Source: Moringa oleifera (lineage: Eukaryota; Streptophyta; Magnoliopsida; Brassicales; Moringaceae). From it: a DNA stretch of 64,000 nt. The notes below the pieces were generated by a model that saw only the letters and a list, made by a program, of their open reading frames with translations, had not been told where the DNA came from and ran no database searches. A program made the translations under genes and the position numbers. Position 1 is the stretch's first letter. Every line of letters begins with the position of its first letter. The stretch lies in the NCBI GenBank assembly GCA_021397835.1, contig JAJFZO010000537.1, positions 744,001-808,000 of the forward strand. Reading direction: 5' to 3'. Of this stretch, positions 12,880 through 24,937 are shown piece after piece.

Positions 12880-15800
12880 TCTAGCTATCATGCTTAATAA
12901 CACTTGGTGGATAGATACTGATGCTACTACTCACATAAGTGTCACTATGGAAGGTTGTCTAAAGAGCCGACAACTAACTAATGGTAAAAGATATATCTAT
13001 ATAAAAAATGAGAAGAAAGCTAAGGTGAAAGTCATTAGTGTATTTAGGCTTTGTCTAAGAACGCATGTATTTTTGGATTTGGAGAATACTTTTATTGTAC
13101 CATCTTTTTGACGGAATTTAGTTTCTATTCCATGTCTGGACAAATCTGATTACTATTACTCGATTAAAAAAATAAAGATTTTAGTATTTTTCAAAATTTA
13201 GTTTTGATTGGCACTAGTCCCTTAATTGATAAGTTATACAGATTAAATACCGTAACTTCCAATGACAATGAAATAATGCATGTAAGTTAAATTGATGCAA
13301 AGTAAAAATTGATAAATGAGAGTTTCTTTATGTTGTAGCGTAGCTGTTTAGGACATATATCTAAAAATCATTTAGAAAGGTTAAGGTCCCAAGGAATTCT
13401 TAAATCCCTTGATATGTCAAATTTGACATCTGCATAGAATGTATTAAAGAGAAAACCACTAAAAAGAGAATAAATATGCAAACAAGTATAGTGATCTCTT
13501 GGAACTGATGCATACAGATATTTATGGTCCATTCCATAAGGCTTCTTAAAATGGTCAAACATACTTTATTCATTTTATAGATGATTATTCATGTTATGGT
13601 TATTTGTACCTTGCTCATGAGAAGTCACAATATTTGGACATGTTCAAACTTTTCACAATCATAGTTTGAAATCAATTAGGTAAAAAGATTAAGGCAGTGA
13701 AATTTGATCGTGGCTGTGAGTACTATGGTAGATATGATGAATCAAGAGAATAATGTCTTGGGCCTTTTGCTAAATATCTTGCAGAATGCGGGATAATACC
13801 TCAATATAACATGCCTAATAAACCATATCAAAATGGTATAGTTGAGCGATGAAACTGAATCCTAAAAGATATGGTTGGAAGTATGAAGAGTTTTACTTTT
13901 TTACCGGAGTCATTATGGGGTGAAGCAATAAAGAATGCAGGTTACTTATTAAACAAAGGACTTAGTAAAATAGTGACAAAGACTCTTTATGAATTATGGA
14001 CAGGTAAAAGACCGACCATCAGGCATGTAGACGTTTGGGGATGTCTAGCAAAAGCTAGGCCATATAGGCCTAATGAAAAGAAGTTTGACTTAAGAACAAT
14101 CAACTGCTACTTTGTGGGTTATTCTAAACGATATAGCAATTTCAAGTTATATAACCAAGTCCTTTTTCAAGATAGGTAATGTCAATTTCATTAAGGATTG
14201 TAGGAATACTAAAGTGAGAAATGTAGTCTTTGAGGAGAAAAATATTGGCGATCCTACCATGGTTACTACTATAACAAATGATAATGAAAGGGGTACTCAT
14301 TCCTAATATTACTAGAGTTATAAATCTAAAACATGAAGTGACCAAAGACATTCCTACGCCATCTCCAACATAGATGGAGGGATTGTCCACTCAAGTTAAG
14401 GTACCACCTCCTGTACTTAAGAAAGTACCTTAACCACCATAAACAGAAGTGCCAATAAAGAGATCCATTAAAGAAAGAGATCAGTAATTTTGGATGACTA
14501 TGTTGTTTATCTCCACGAGCATGAGTCTTGTATAAAATTAGAAAATGATCCTTCATCTTTGCATCAAGTCAAACTATTTCCTAATTTGAAAAAGTGGGTC
14601 GAAGCCATGAAGGAAGAGATGAAGTCTTTGGAAGACAATGATGTATGGGACCTTGTTAAATTGCCTAAAGGAAAGAAACTGATTAGTTGTAAATCGATTT
14701 TGAAAACCAGATGGGATTCAAAAGGTAGTGTTAAAAGATATAAGGCTCGCCTTATTGTCAAATACTTCACTCAAAAGGAAAGAATTGATTACAAGGAGAT
14801 TTTCTTACCTGTTTCAATGAAAGACTCCTTTGGGGTAATCATGACACTTTTAACTCAATAAAATTTAGAGCTATAACAAATGGACATAAAGATTTATATT
14901 TCTTAGTGGAGAAATAAATGAAACTACACATATGGTGCAATTGAAAATTTTTGAGTCTAAGGACTCAAAACACCTAGTATGCTAGTTAAAAAAGTCCATT
15001 TATGGTCTCAAAGAGGCATCTTATCAATGGTTTCAGAAAATTTGATTTGGTGATAACTTCATTTGATTTTAAGGAGAATGTCATCGATCATTGTATATAT
15101 TTCAAGTTCAATGGGAGAAAGTTCATTATTCTTGTGGTTTATACAGATGGCATAGTGCTAGCAAGCAGTGATAAGGCATTATTGCATGACACTATAAAGT
15201 TTTTGTCTAGTCATCTTGCAATGAAGGATTTTGGTGATGCATCTTTTGTGCTGGATATACAAATCCATCATAATCATTCAAGATGTATATTTTGCCTATC
15301 ACAAAAGGCCTATATTGAAAAAGTGCTTAGTTGATATGGCATGCAACACTGTGCACCTAGGGAAGCACCTATGGTGAAAGGTGACAAATTCAGCTTGCAG
15401 TAATACCTTAAAGTTGAACTTGAGATAAAACAAATGCAAAATTTCCCTTCTATATGCTTCTATTATAGGGAGTCTTATGTATGCTCAATTATGTACACCT
15501 CGAGATATAGCTTTCATAGTAGGCATGTTGGGCAGATAGTAGCCTTGCATTAGTTCACTAGAAATAGCAAAATGAGTTATGCAGTATTTACAAAGAATAA
15601 AAGATTTTATGCTCATGTATCAGATATTTGATCAATTGGAAGTTATTGGATTCTCAGACTCTGACTTTGCTTGGTGCTTAGATAGCTAGAGATCCACTTT
15701 AGACTATGTTTTTATGCTAACTAGAAGAGCTATTTCTTGAAGAATGACTAAATAGTCACTCATAGCTACTTCCACCATGGAAGCTGAGTTTATAACCAGT

Positions 15801-16115
15801 TATGAAGCATTTAACCATGGGACATGGTTTTAAAACTTTATTATTGAGCTACAAATTTTTGATGGTATTGAGAGACCATTGAGAATTAATTATGATAATA
15901 AAATCACTAAGCTGTATTCTAAGAACAACCATAAGTCATTAAAGTTTAAACATATTGACATCAAGTTCTTAGCAGTGAAGGAAAGAGTTCAGAGTAGTCA
16001 AGTGTTAATTGAACATATCAGCACCAATTTCATGATAACTGATCTTCTCACTAAGGGCTTGCCTCTCAAGGTGTTTCATGAGCACGTGGGTTACATGGTG
16101 ATTCTTTTTTTTTAG
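12880..16115 (+). pseudogene. Copia pol remnant (PR-IN-RT-RH)
   Basis: Pieces appear in the Ty1/Copia order. The aspartic protease is near 12900-12960 (W-W-I-D-T-D in place of D-S/T-G). GAG-pre-integrase lies at about 13340-13450. The integrase core (about 13500-14170) still shows the first and second catalytic aspartates, and the glutamate region near 13845 is followed by two CGA-to-TGA stops. Reverse transcriptase (about 14590-15330) has its Y-x-D-D motif reading Y-T-D-G. The C-terminal RNase H end is at 15880-16115 and includes the K-H-I-D-I-K-F-L motif. Frames shift repeatedly. It is inactive in reverse transcription and integration. Confidence 0.9.
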
Positions 16116-16588
16116 ATGATATAACTATTTAGTGGGAGCTTATATTTACTCTAATTGATTGATATATATGAGATCATATACTAACTATTGTGGTTATAAT
16201 ATGTACTAAGGTTCAAATTTTGATATATGTTTGCTTGGTTTAGTAACTCTCAAATGTAGAAATCATGATTTGAGTTAGTTGTTTAGCATATGGTGCTTGC
16301 AAATATGATTATTAAGACTCTTATAGGTCACAAAGTTGATTAGTTGGAAATAAACAAGTGTGGATCACATTTCATATAGTTTTCATGTTACACACCCATA
16401 TTTGATTTATATCATTGATTATATTGGTATTGTGATTATTGATTGGCCTTTTTATGAAGACCGTAATAATGATCACTTTAAGATTAATAGATCAAATTAT
16501 GGTTAAGGTATTTATATCATAAAGTGGCATTATTAAGCTCAACTAAGGGTATTAGGTCACATGTTATATATGATAGAACATGTAGCCT

Positions 16589-16640
16589 AAAGTGAGAGAT
16601 TATTGGTATTTCTTAAATATGGGCTTACATGTAATATGCA
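16589..16640 (+). repeat. Polypurine tract and 40-bp stub of the 3' LTR
   Basis: A purine run (AAAGTGAGAGA, about 16589-16599) is followed at 16601-16640 by 40 bp that match the first 40 bp of the 5' LTR with only a few differences. Downstream sequence no longer matches the LTR, so the 3' LTR is truncated here. Confidence 0.8.
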
Positions 16641-19179
16641 CCAATTGAAAGGGAGATATCCTATAAATTTCATAAACAAAAAGAAAAATGGATTTAAGGG
16701 AAGGCATAAACACTCCTTTAGACTCTCTTTAAACACATAAAGCCTCAGAATAATGTGACTAGAGTCTTTCATTAGGTTTAAGATAACCATACTTGTTGAG
16801 GGCAAAATATTATAGATTCTTCTAATTCTAATTGAATCCTTATCAGTAGCAGCAAAGAGACCAAAGTCCTAATTAATAAATATGAAAATTGAAAGAGAAA
16901 GAATGAAAAACTAACTTACCAAGAGAATTTGTTGCTGAAGCAATGAAAAGGAGTGCTTTGAAGAAGGAATGCCCCAAGACTAATAGTGGATGGTGAAATT
17001 ATTTGCAAGAAAATAGAAAAAAAAAGATTCAAGATAAAAAATGAAAAAAGAGTCGTTATATGTTATTGTGGGAGAGCTATTAGGTGGAGGAACACTTGTT
17101 AGGTATGACCACTAGGAATACCCTCTGACATCATGTAATGAGTGATGTGGTTGAATATGATTCAAGGAATACTCTCTAACATGGCATTAAGATTGATTTG
17201 ATTGATGGAGATTCAGAAATGACATGAAGATGTGGCTTAGATGGAGTAAAATCTCTTAAAAGAATACCAACTAATGTGGCAAATGAAGGAATACCTCATA
17301 AAGTGGCAACAATGCTAATATGGATGTATTGGATTTTTTAGAATAACAACTAGCCAGAGAAGTACTAGTAACGATGTTGACGAAGCAAAGGTATAACTGC
17401 TTATATGGTTAAGGAATACCCTTTTTAGGGAATACCCGAAGGGTATATTTGGGTAGACCCATTAAATCTATACAAGATGATTACTCAATATAATGAGAGA
17501 AATTTTGTAAATAATTGCATAGAAATATCATAGAACTGTTGAGAAAATCTTTACATCCAAGTTATTTCAATATAATGCGTTTAAAAGGAAAATTAGATAA
17601 ATTAGAAAAATGAAATACTAGACAAAGAGACCCAAGAATACCTTACAGAAAAGATGAACAACACAAATTAGTAAATGCTAGATTTTGATAAAGGAATAAC
17701 ATGCCCAGAGAAGGTACAATGCAAGAAAAGTGGATGAAAATAGTGAAGGAATGATTCACAAAGATCATAAAAATAACCCATGAAGAAGGAATACCAAAAA
17801 CGACACGCAATACATAAAATACTCTTTTACCATTTGAGCTTAACATGCACCAAAATTTTCTTATAAATAAGGTGCATTTTTGCAGCAAAGGAGGAAAAAA
17901 AGCATTTGACAAGCATTAATGATACTTTGCTAGGATAGTTCTCTCATTTTTAAAATAAAAGTTTTCTCTATATTTTCTTTCTCTCTCTAAAAGTCTCTTT
18001 ACGAAACTGCCATAAAATCATTCAAATTCAATTTTTAACATAAAAATATTATGAGCATGAGGATTAGATCAGCATCGAGAAGTTATGAGAGACTTCAAAA
18101 GGTAATCTCTCTTCTTTTTTCTATTTATTCAATGTATGCTATTGATGAGAAATATTGATCATTAAGTGAATTCAATCGTTTTTTCTGTTAAATTTTTGTT
18201 TATATACTCATAATACTTAGTTTTTTTTAAGTAGATTGCATCATGTGAATGAGAAATTATGATGGATATTAAGATTTCTTCGTGAAAGAACTACGGATCC
18301 TTCTTAAGAAATAGGCCTTAAGCTATTCTTGATGGTATAATATTTTTAAAAATAATAACATAATAATATTATAATAATTTATTTTATTATATTTTTTTAT
18401 ACTTTCATATTTTCATCCATATTTTGAGGAAGAAAAGAATGAACAAGTGCGAACTTTCTTCTTTTTCCTATTTTTTCCTTAGTATAAGGGATGGAACTAG
18501 TATGGAGTTTTGCATATATATTTAAAATAACCATCATTTACATTAAAAAATTATTTAAAAATTAAAAAAATTTAAATGAATACTAATTATGGGCATTTTA
18601 AGGGGTGTTAATTATTTCCAAATGTAATTAATTCTCGAACACATTTTCACAAAAAATAAAAAATAAAAAGAAGAAGAACAGTTAGCTCTTATTTTACAAT
18701 GGTGGCCAATTACATATAAAATATTGATGGAAACTTTTGAATTTTCCTGTGTTGAGGGTTTCTTCTACTGAAACCTTGGTTATTACACACATTTTTTAAC
18801 TTCTTAACAATTTCTAATTTTGCCATCCCATTAATGATTTGTAAGCCTATCTTCAATTTCTTTGTGTACATTTAAATTATAAATTTCATCAAATATAATG
18901 TTTGTCCATTCTTTTATGATTTATGTTTTCTCATTATAAATTCTAGGTAAAATATATCAAATAAAAAATTTGAAATCTCTTTTAGAATAAAAGGAAAAAA
19001 AGAAATTTTAAGCCATTTACCATAATAAATGTAGAAATGATAGTTAATGTCAAAATTCAAAAAGAAAAAAATTTGAATAAAACAAAAGGAAGTATACTTT
19101 CTTCATTGTGTCAAGAAAACACATTTTGGTGGACATCAAAGACGACTTACACATCAAGAAACCACTGAGAATAATATCA
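16641..19179. other. Retroelement-derived spacer with recurrent GGAATACC motif
   Basis: No intact gene is seen. Between about 17110 and 17800 the octamer GGAATACC or a one-base variant recurs at least eight times (for example near 17114, 17164, 17288, 17413, 17428 and 17788) at irregular spacing. A TATA-like box (17861-17870) is followed by a C/T-rich stretch near 17930-18000, as in a Gypsy LTR promoter. Because a Gypsy coding remnant follows at 19180, this stretch is plausibly its eroded 5' LTR and leader, but no second LTR copy was matched to prove it. Confidence 0.45.
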
Positions 19180-21010
19180 AATTTTAATTAGTGCGATCAA
19201 AGGAAATTTTGTAGATTCTACAACAATCATGAGCATGACATAGTAGATTGTCAAGATTTGAAGAAAAAAATTGAATCAATGTCTCTTTGATATATTGAGA
19301 AGAGCAAAAGTGTTAAAAGAAGAAATGTTGAGAGAAGATGTACCTATCAAAAATATAAAAAAAAAAAGAAATGAGAAGACAAGACAACATCATGAAGACC
19401 AAGAAATAAAAACCCAATAACAAACTATGATCCAAGTTTAAAGGAAAAATGGGTAAAACAAGCAAAACTTGTATTTAATGTTGTTGCCAATGGGATAGTG
19501 CTGAAGGAGAAAATTATACGATGGAGCTATGGGTAAATGGTGCAACAAGTTAGAGAATGAAACAATGCTAAAATTTTATTAATTGGATTCGATAAAATTC
19601 AAAGTAAGTTGAGTTGTTAAATTTTTTGGTCCACCTTCAAATATGAAGTAAAGTGAGAGGCATTATTAACAGGCTTGACAATGAAGAAATAGCTACAAAT
19701 ATCTAAGCTTCATATTCATAGCAATCCAATTCGTGGTGAAGCAAGCCATAAATATGTATCAAGCATTTAAACCAAGGATGGTCAAATATCTTAAGAAAAC
19801 CAGATAGTTGCTTAATTGCCTTAAACAATCTCATATTAGCCAAGTATGATGAGATGAAAATGGATAAATGAATGCTTTATCAATATTAGGAGTTTCACAC
19901 AAAAGCCAACCAAGAGCAACCTTGGTATAATTTTTAAAAACATCAAGCATGAACAAATTAGAGGTGTTGCCCATAACAATTCAAGATAGTTGGATGACTC
20001 CTTTGTTTAAGTACTTATCCGATGATAAGTTAAACCACAAAGAGTCAAATATCGTATTACAAAGTATTCTATAATAGATGGACAACTCTATAAAGAGCAT
20101 ATACTCTCCTATATTTGTCTTGTTTAGCAATTTAAGGAGTAAGAATATGATTTAACAAAGATAGATAAAAGGATTCTATTTTATGGAATCCTTACTAGAG
20201 CAAGATCTATTAGCTCATGAGATCCTTCGACAAGACTATTATGGGCTTATGTTTCAAGAAGATGTGACCAATTTTGTATGATAATGTGAAACATGCCAAA
20301 AATTTGCTATATTATTAAATTTACCCATAGCAATCATAAATTTAATAGGTGCATCTTGGCCATTCTTTAAATGTGAAATTGATTTGCTTAGTTCTTGTCT
20401 AATAGCTAATAGGTAGAAGAAGTTTGTGATATTAGCTATTAATTATTTCACTAAATGAATAGAAGCAGAAGCTTTGACAACTATCATGAAACAAGAAACT
20501 TCATGAGTTACTTCAAAGTTAATAATATATTGGCATTCCTAAGGTCTTAATGACAAATAATAAGCCATAATTTCAAGGTTTTGAAACTTAAAGATTATTG
20601 TTAAGGGCTCCAAATTATCTAGAAATTCATAATAAACCAATTACGTTATTTTCACGTTTTGAAAACAAGATTAGATAATGTAGAAAAAGTATAGATCGAA
20701 GAACTTTATAATATAGTGAAGGCATATAGAACTACAACCAAAAAACTAATTGGCAAAACTCTTTTTTCTATTGCTTTTAGAATAAAGGGAATGGTAACAA
20801 TTGAGATAGACGTAAATACATATCAACGGATACGCCATTGTGTGTTGGAAAATTATAAGTGTTAAGATCAAATTTGGATCTTTTGGAGGAATTGGAAGTA
20901 TAGTATAAGAGTGACAAGTTATCATCAAAGAGATGACTAGATTTTATGATAGGAAAATAAAAGAAAAACAATTCAAAGTTAGAGATTTATTGCTTAAAAA
21001 GTTTTTTTAA
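19180..21010 (+). mobile_element. Ty3/Gypsy remnant (Tat-like), heavily decayed
   Basis: Near 19195-19290 a gag-type zinc knuckle is visible (C-R-F-Y, then H-x-H-D-x-x-D-C). About 19740-19900 resembles the RNase H tail. About 20160-20290 resembles the integrase H-H-C-C region, including C-E-T-C-Q. About 20340-20500 resembles the integrase core around I-D-L-L and Y-F-T-K. About 20700-21010 resembles the integrase C-terminus, including Y-R-T-T and the basic motif before F-K-V-R-D-L. Integrase after RNase H identifies Ty3/Gypsy, and the knuckle style suggests the Tat group. The reverse-transcriptase core was not found, so an internal deletion is likely. Stops and frameshifts are abundant. Confidence 0.8.
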
Positions 21011-22745
21011 GAGCTATATTGTTTAAGGACATAGATCGACAGAGCTTTGGATGTTTGTTCTTGAAAAAAAGAAAAAGAAAAAAAAGATATGAGTAGTACA
21101 TCTAATATTCATTAAAGTAAGAAGCAAGTTTGAGGGCGTATTACTTACAAATGAAAAAAAAAAGATAATTAACGAGAAAAGAGATTCAATATTAGTTTAG
21201 GATAAATCTTGAAAATTTTATAATTGAAAACTTTTTTAAAGGGTAGAGAATGATTGTGTTTGTGTGGTTTAAGCCTTCTTAACATCCTATACCATACCTT
21301 GTACCCAACCACACATTCAAATGTTAAAAGGTTCTATTAATCATAGGTGTGGTGACTAGCCTACATTAGTGGAGAGTAACATTAAAAAAAAAAAAAGGCA
21401 TTTGAAAATTTCTAAAATTTTATGGACTTAGAGATTTTCTTCAAAAAACTTGATCGTCTAAACCTATTTGAGTGTAAAAAGTTAGACACAAAACGATTAT
21501 TCATACACACTCAAGATTCAAAGGCGAGGTGTTGGTTGACATTTGAGTTAGAAATTCTATATATTCAAATGTCAGAAGTTATTGTTTTTTTTTTTTTTGA
21601 GCTATCTCTTTTATAAAATCTCTAAGGTATGAAATAAGTCAAAACGACTCGTCACTTCCTCTACGGATTTGAAGTTTTTAAATTTGATACTATTAGCTTT
21701 TGTTTTTTTTTTTGTTTTATTTGAATACTAAAAAAAAATTAAATTTGAGTATTTGATGAGTGAGTTTTACGTTCATTAATTTGATATTTTTATCTTAACT
21801 TTTTATTAATTTTTTAAAAAATATTTATGAATTCTCATTTGATTTTACGCTTATTATATGAACTAAAAGAAAATGACATTTGGATTGAGTAAAAGAGTTT
21901 TGGAGGCAAGGAACAACTTAAGCAAATCAAAATGAGAAGATTTTGGGTGCCATAACATTAATAACCATAATCACAGCAGTGGGGTAAAAAAGAAGAGAGT
22001 ACGGCGATGCTGATGCAATGACAAAACCATACAATATTTATTACTTCCAACTTGAATTATGCTTGCATTCTGAGGCTATCATGCAGAACAATTGTAAAGT
22101 TTTAGATTCTCTTTTCCTTTAAGATTTATTATTTTTAGTTGAGTTTTCTACATTATATTTATTGCTTTTAATTAATGGGTTACTAATTAAATGATTTTTT
22201 AATTATAATAAAATTGAAAGAAGATTTATAGGTTGAATTTATTGTGCAAAAAATTATAGATTATAAGTGAAGTAGAAATATGGTTATACCTTGAAAAAGG
22301 TTAATGAAAATTTTAAGATTTCTCAACTGTCAATTAGAATAATAATTAAAGATTAAATAATAAATAATTTATTATAAATTAATTATAATAAAATCAAAAA
22401 TCTTGTTAGACCAACTATTAAATCAAAAGTAAGACCAATAAAATTTCCATAATTAATACAATCAATTTCTCAGTGAAATGATATTCATTACTTTCACTTC
22501 ATTACTACAGGGTGCTCTTGTGTTCACAAAATTAACAATATTTTTGCTGCCAACACAATTGCTCACCTTACATAGCACGATGCAGAAAAGATGAAGACAA
22601 TAAATGAGGAAACCAGAATACACCGTAACTTAAAACTTAAGTTAGGAGATGCATAGCCTTCTCAAGTGAACAGTTAAAAAATGCATTATGGTATAAACCA
22701 TACAGAAGACACAAATATTATGAAACTTATTTGGGAAATTCCCAG
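21011..22745. other. AT-rich spacer and 3' flank of the OTU gene
   Basis: This stretch holds A- and T-homopolymers and possibly the trailing part of the Gypsy remnant (to about 21600). From about 22500 it holds the probable 3' untranslated region of the minus-strand OTU gene. No coding region was recognised. Confidence 0.55.
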
Positions 22746-24937
22746 CTAGAGTTTTGATTTATGACCCTTCCTTCCAGGAATTTGTAATGCATCATAATGA
22801 CCAAAACCATGATATAGAACTCTGATTGGATTCTCTTTCCCATATTCCTGCCCATACTCGGCAATGCATATTAACCCACCAGCCTTCTCATCATACATGT
22901 AAACAGTGATAGGCATCCTGCAAATAGTTGTCAACCATAACTTTCCAATTTTAAGGAATAACCCATGCATTCGCATCTTCAATTTAACAAAGAAAGAAAA
23001 CAGAGATAGCATTACAGTTATTACAACACGGACATTTCTTTTCAACCACACAGTGCAAAAAGAGTGGAGAAAAAGGAAGGGTAGGAGACTTACTGGAGAA
23101 CATGTGATGCCATGAATAATTCGGGCTCACCTCCCCATACATGTGGCTTCCTTATTTGTGAAACATAGGAGTCAAAATCACCTTCAACAAACCTGCCGGC
23201 ATCATGAAACCATCAAATACAAGTTTACCAGCAAAAAGTAAAGCATAGATGTTAGTGGAATCAATATCTTGACACAGTAAAACAAATATAAACATGGCCT
23301 ACACTAGCAGTATGATCCTCCACTAATTTGATTGTCACAGAAAGGTATAAGCTACTTGGACCACGACACTAAGTACAACTTTTTAAAGGCCAAAATATAG
23401 GCAGACAAAGAACAACAAGGAACAGGAAAGTATATTGTTCTCTCCCTCCCGCCCCCCCCCCCCCCCCCTCCAACACACTACAAAAAAAAAACAAAAAAAC
23501 ACCCAAAAAATAAAATAAAAGTAAAAAATGAAGCAAAAAGGAAAAAAAATCAAACAGGAGATAACCATTCTAGTTTTTCTTTTTCAATCATTTAAATAAT
23601 ACCAGGCAGAAACAAATGATTTTTCTGGGACTAGGGACATGCCATTAGCAATCAAAATGACGTAAATGGCAACAATATGTAAGTCCTTGAAATGGTAAAA
23701 GCATGCAGCACAGAAGACCCACCATTCGGTCTCTTCCCTTCTCTTGATAAACTCATCTGCAACCTGGCAAATCAAACATACCAGAACAAATTAGGACTTC
23801 TTTGACTTGAAACTATTGGGCCTAACACAAGCCTGCATTTGCAATAAAAAAAAAATCAATCAGCATCATCTTACAAGGGCTTGTACGAAGAGCTCTAATC
23901 CACACACAAAGTTTGTCATCATGTTTACACACGGATTTTGCAGTACATTATATATTATATGATTTATAAGTGCACTAATTACTGAGACTGGGAACCAAAC
24001 CAAGCTTCTCAATAAAACAAACGAAATGCAACCAAATTTCGAACTTGTTAATATTATAAAGAAGGTGCAAAGGGAGACATACACTAGCCCGTAAATTATC
24101 GGCTAATTCTCTTTGAACACTCTCACTTGGAGCTGGTTTCCCTGATCGTAAGCAAGCACCATGAGCCACAGACCTAAACAAGCATCTCCCATCTCCAGGT
24201 ATTCCTAAATGATATAGAACAGTCATCCACAGTGACATATCCACTCTGACTATAAGAAATGTGAGGTAATAGTTTCACTAACGTACTAGCCACTCTTTTC
24301 CATCAATTGAACACAAGTTACAAGGATTATCAGCTATTTGCCACTTACCAATAATGGAATAGTTGGTGTAGACTTTCTTCCCATGAGAGAAATTAACATA
24401 GGATTGATCATCTTCATCTTCCTTATCCCCATTCTCCTTGGCTGCTTCTGCATGTACTGGTTCAGAAGTTGAACAACAAACCAGCAAGGTACAAATTAAG
24501 CCAACAGAAGCACATCCCTGTGGCCAGGATAGGGGTCCCACATTACACTTAATTTTAGGAATCATTCCTTGTTTTGGTACCAAGACCCTCATATTCATAC
24601 TTTGGCATGCAAACAAAATCTGAACTGTTCCTTTCAGAGGTCCTCTAGCGCCTATTGATCCATTAACTTCTAATGACCGAGAATTACTTCTTTGCTTAGA
24701 GAAGCAAGCCCCAAAACAACTACCCTGGGAAGTTTGAAAGCGAATAACAGAAGGACTAGAGACTGTCCCAGAGACAGAGAGGCCAGCATATTTTGTCTTG
24801 TGACACCCAGACTGCAAACAGTAACAACAAGAACTGGATGATCCTCGGGACAGAACACCACAGAGATGGCTGCCCATACGCCCCCTCAAGTAGATAGCAC
24901 TCTTAGCACATGTAGTAAAGGGAGAACATACTACCAT
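22746..24937 (-). CDS. OTU-domain cysteine protease (deubiquitinase, OTU4-like)
   Basis: Five coding exons with consistent phases give 340 aa ending in TAG: 24937-24349, 24204-24083, 23763-23723, 23192-23094 and 22917-22746. All introns are GT-AG. The first 196 residues (exon 1) form a Ser/Cys-rich N-terminal extension with a hydrophobic segment near residues 137-155, then an acidic stretch; this may be an organelle- or membrane-targeting region. The OTU domain follows. Asp201 and Cys204 lie in G-D-G-R-C-L-F-R, and the catalytic His is probably His324 in G-H-Y-D-A-L. Family members cleave ubiquitin chains. From memory, the best match is Arabidopsis OTU4 (At3g57810), which lies close to the LRR kinase gene At3g57830. 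All key residues are present and the frame is open, so the gene is probably functional. A non-coding first exon probably lies near 26190-26340. Confidence 0.93.
23452..23468 (+). repeat. Poly-C tract in an OTU-gene intron
   Basis: Seventeen consecutive C residues lie in the intron between exons 3 and 4 of the OTU gene (a poly-G run in the transcript sense), next to A-rich low-complexity sequence. It does not touch a splice site. Confidence 0.9.

Larger units (their letters stand above)
10231..16640 (+). mobile_element. Degenerate Ty1/Copia LTR retrotransposon
   Basis: The element reads, left to right, as 5' LTR (10231-10806), tRNA-Met primer-binding site (10809-10820), leader, gag remnant, protease, integrase, reverse transcriptase and RNase H remnants, polypurine tract (about 16589-16599) and only the first 40 bp of a 3' LTR (16601-16640). 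The domain order protease-integrase-RT-RNase H defines Ty1/Copia. All reading frames are broken by many stops, and the protease and RT active-site motifs are altered, so it is dead. The two LTR starts share the stretch GGCTTACATGTAATATGCA. Similarity stops abruptly after it, so the rest of the 3' LTR has been lost or replaced. Confidence 0.92.

Noticed and set aside
17643..17912. An 89-codon hydrophobic open frame on the minus strand considered as a membrane protein
   Set aside because: The apparent hydrophobicity follows from T-rich sequence. It lies antisense to a presumed LTR with a TATA-like box, and no start context or family match is seen.
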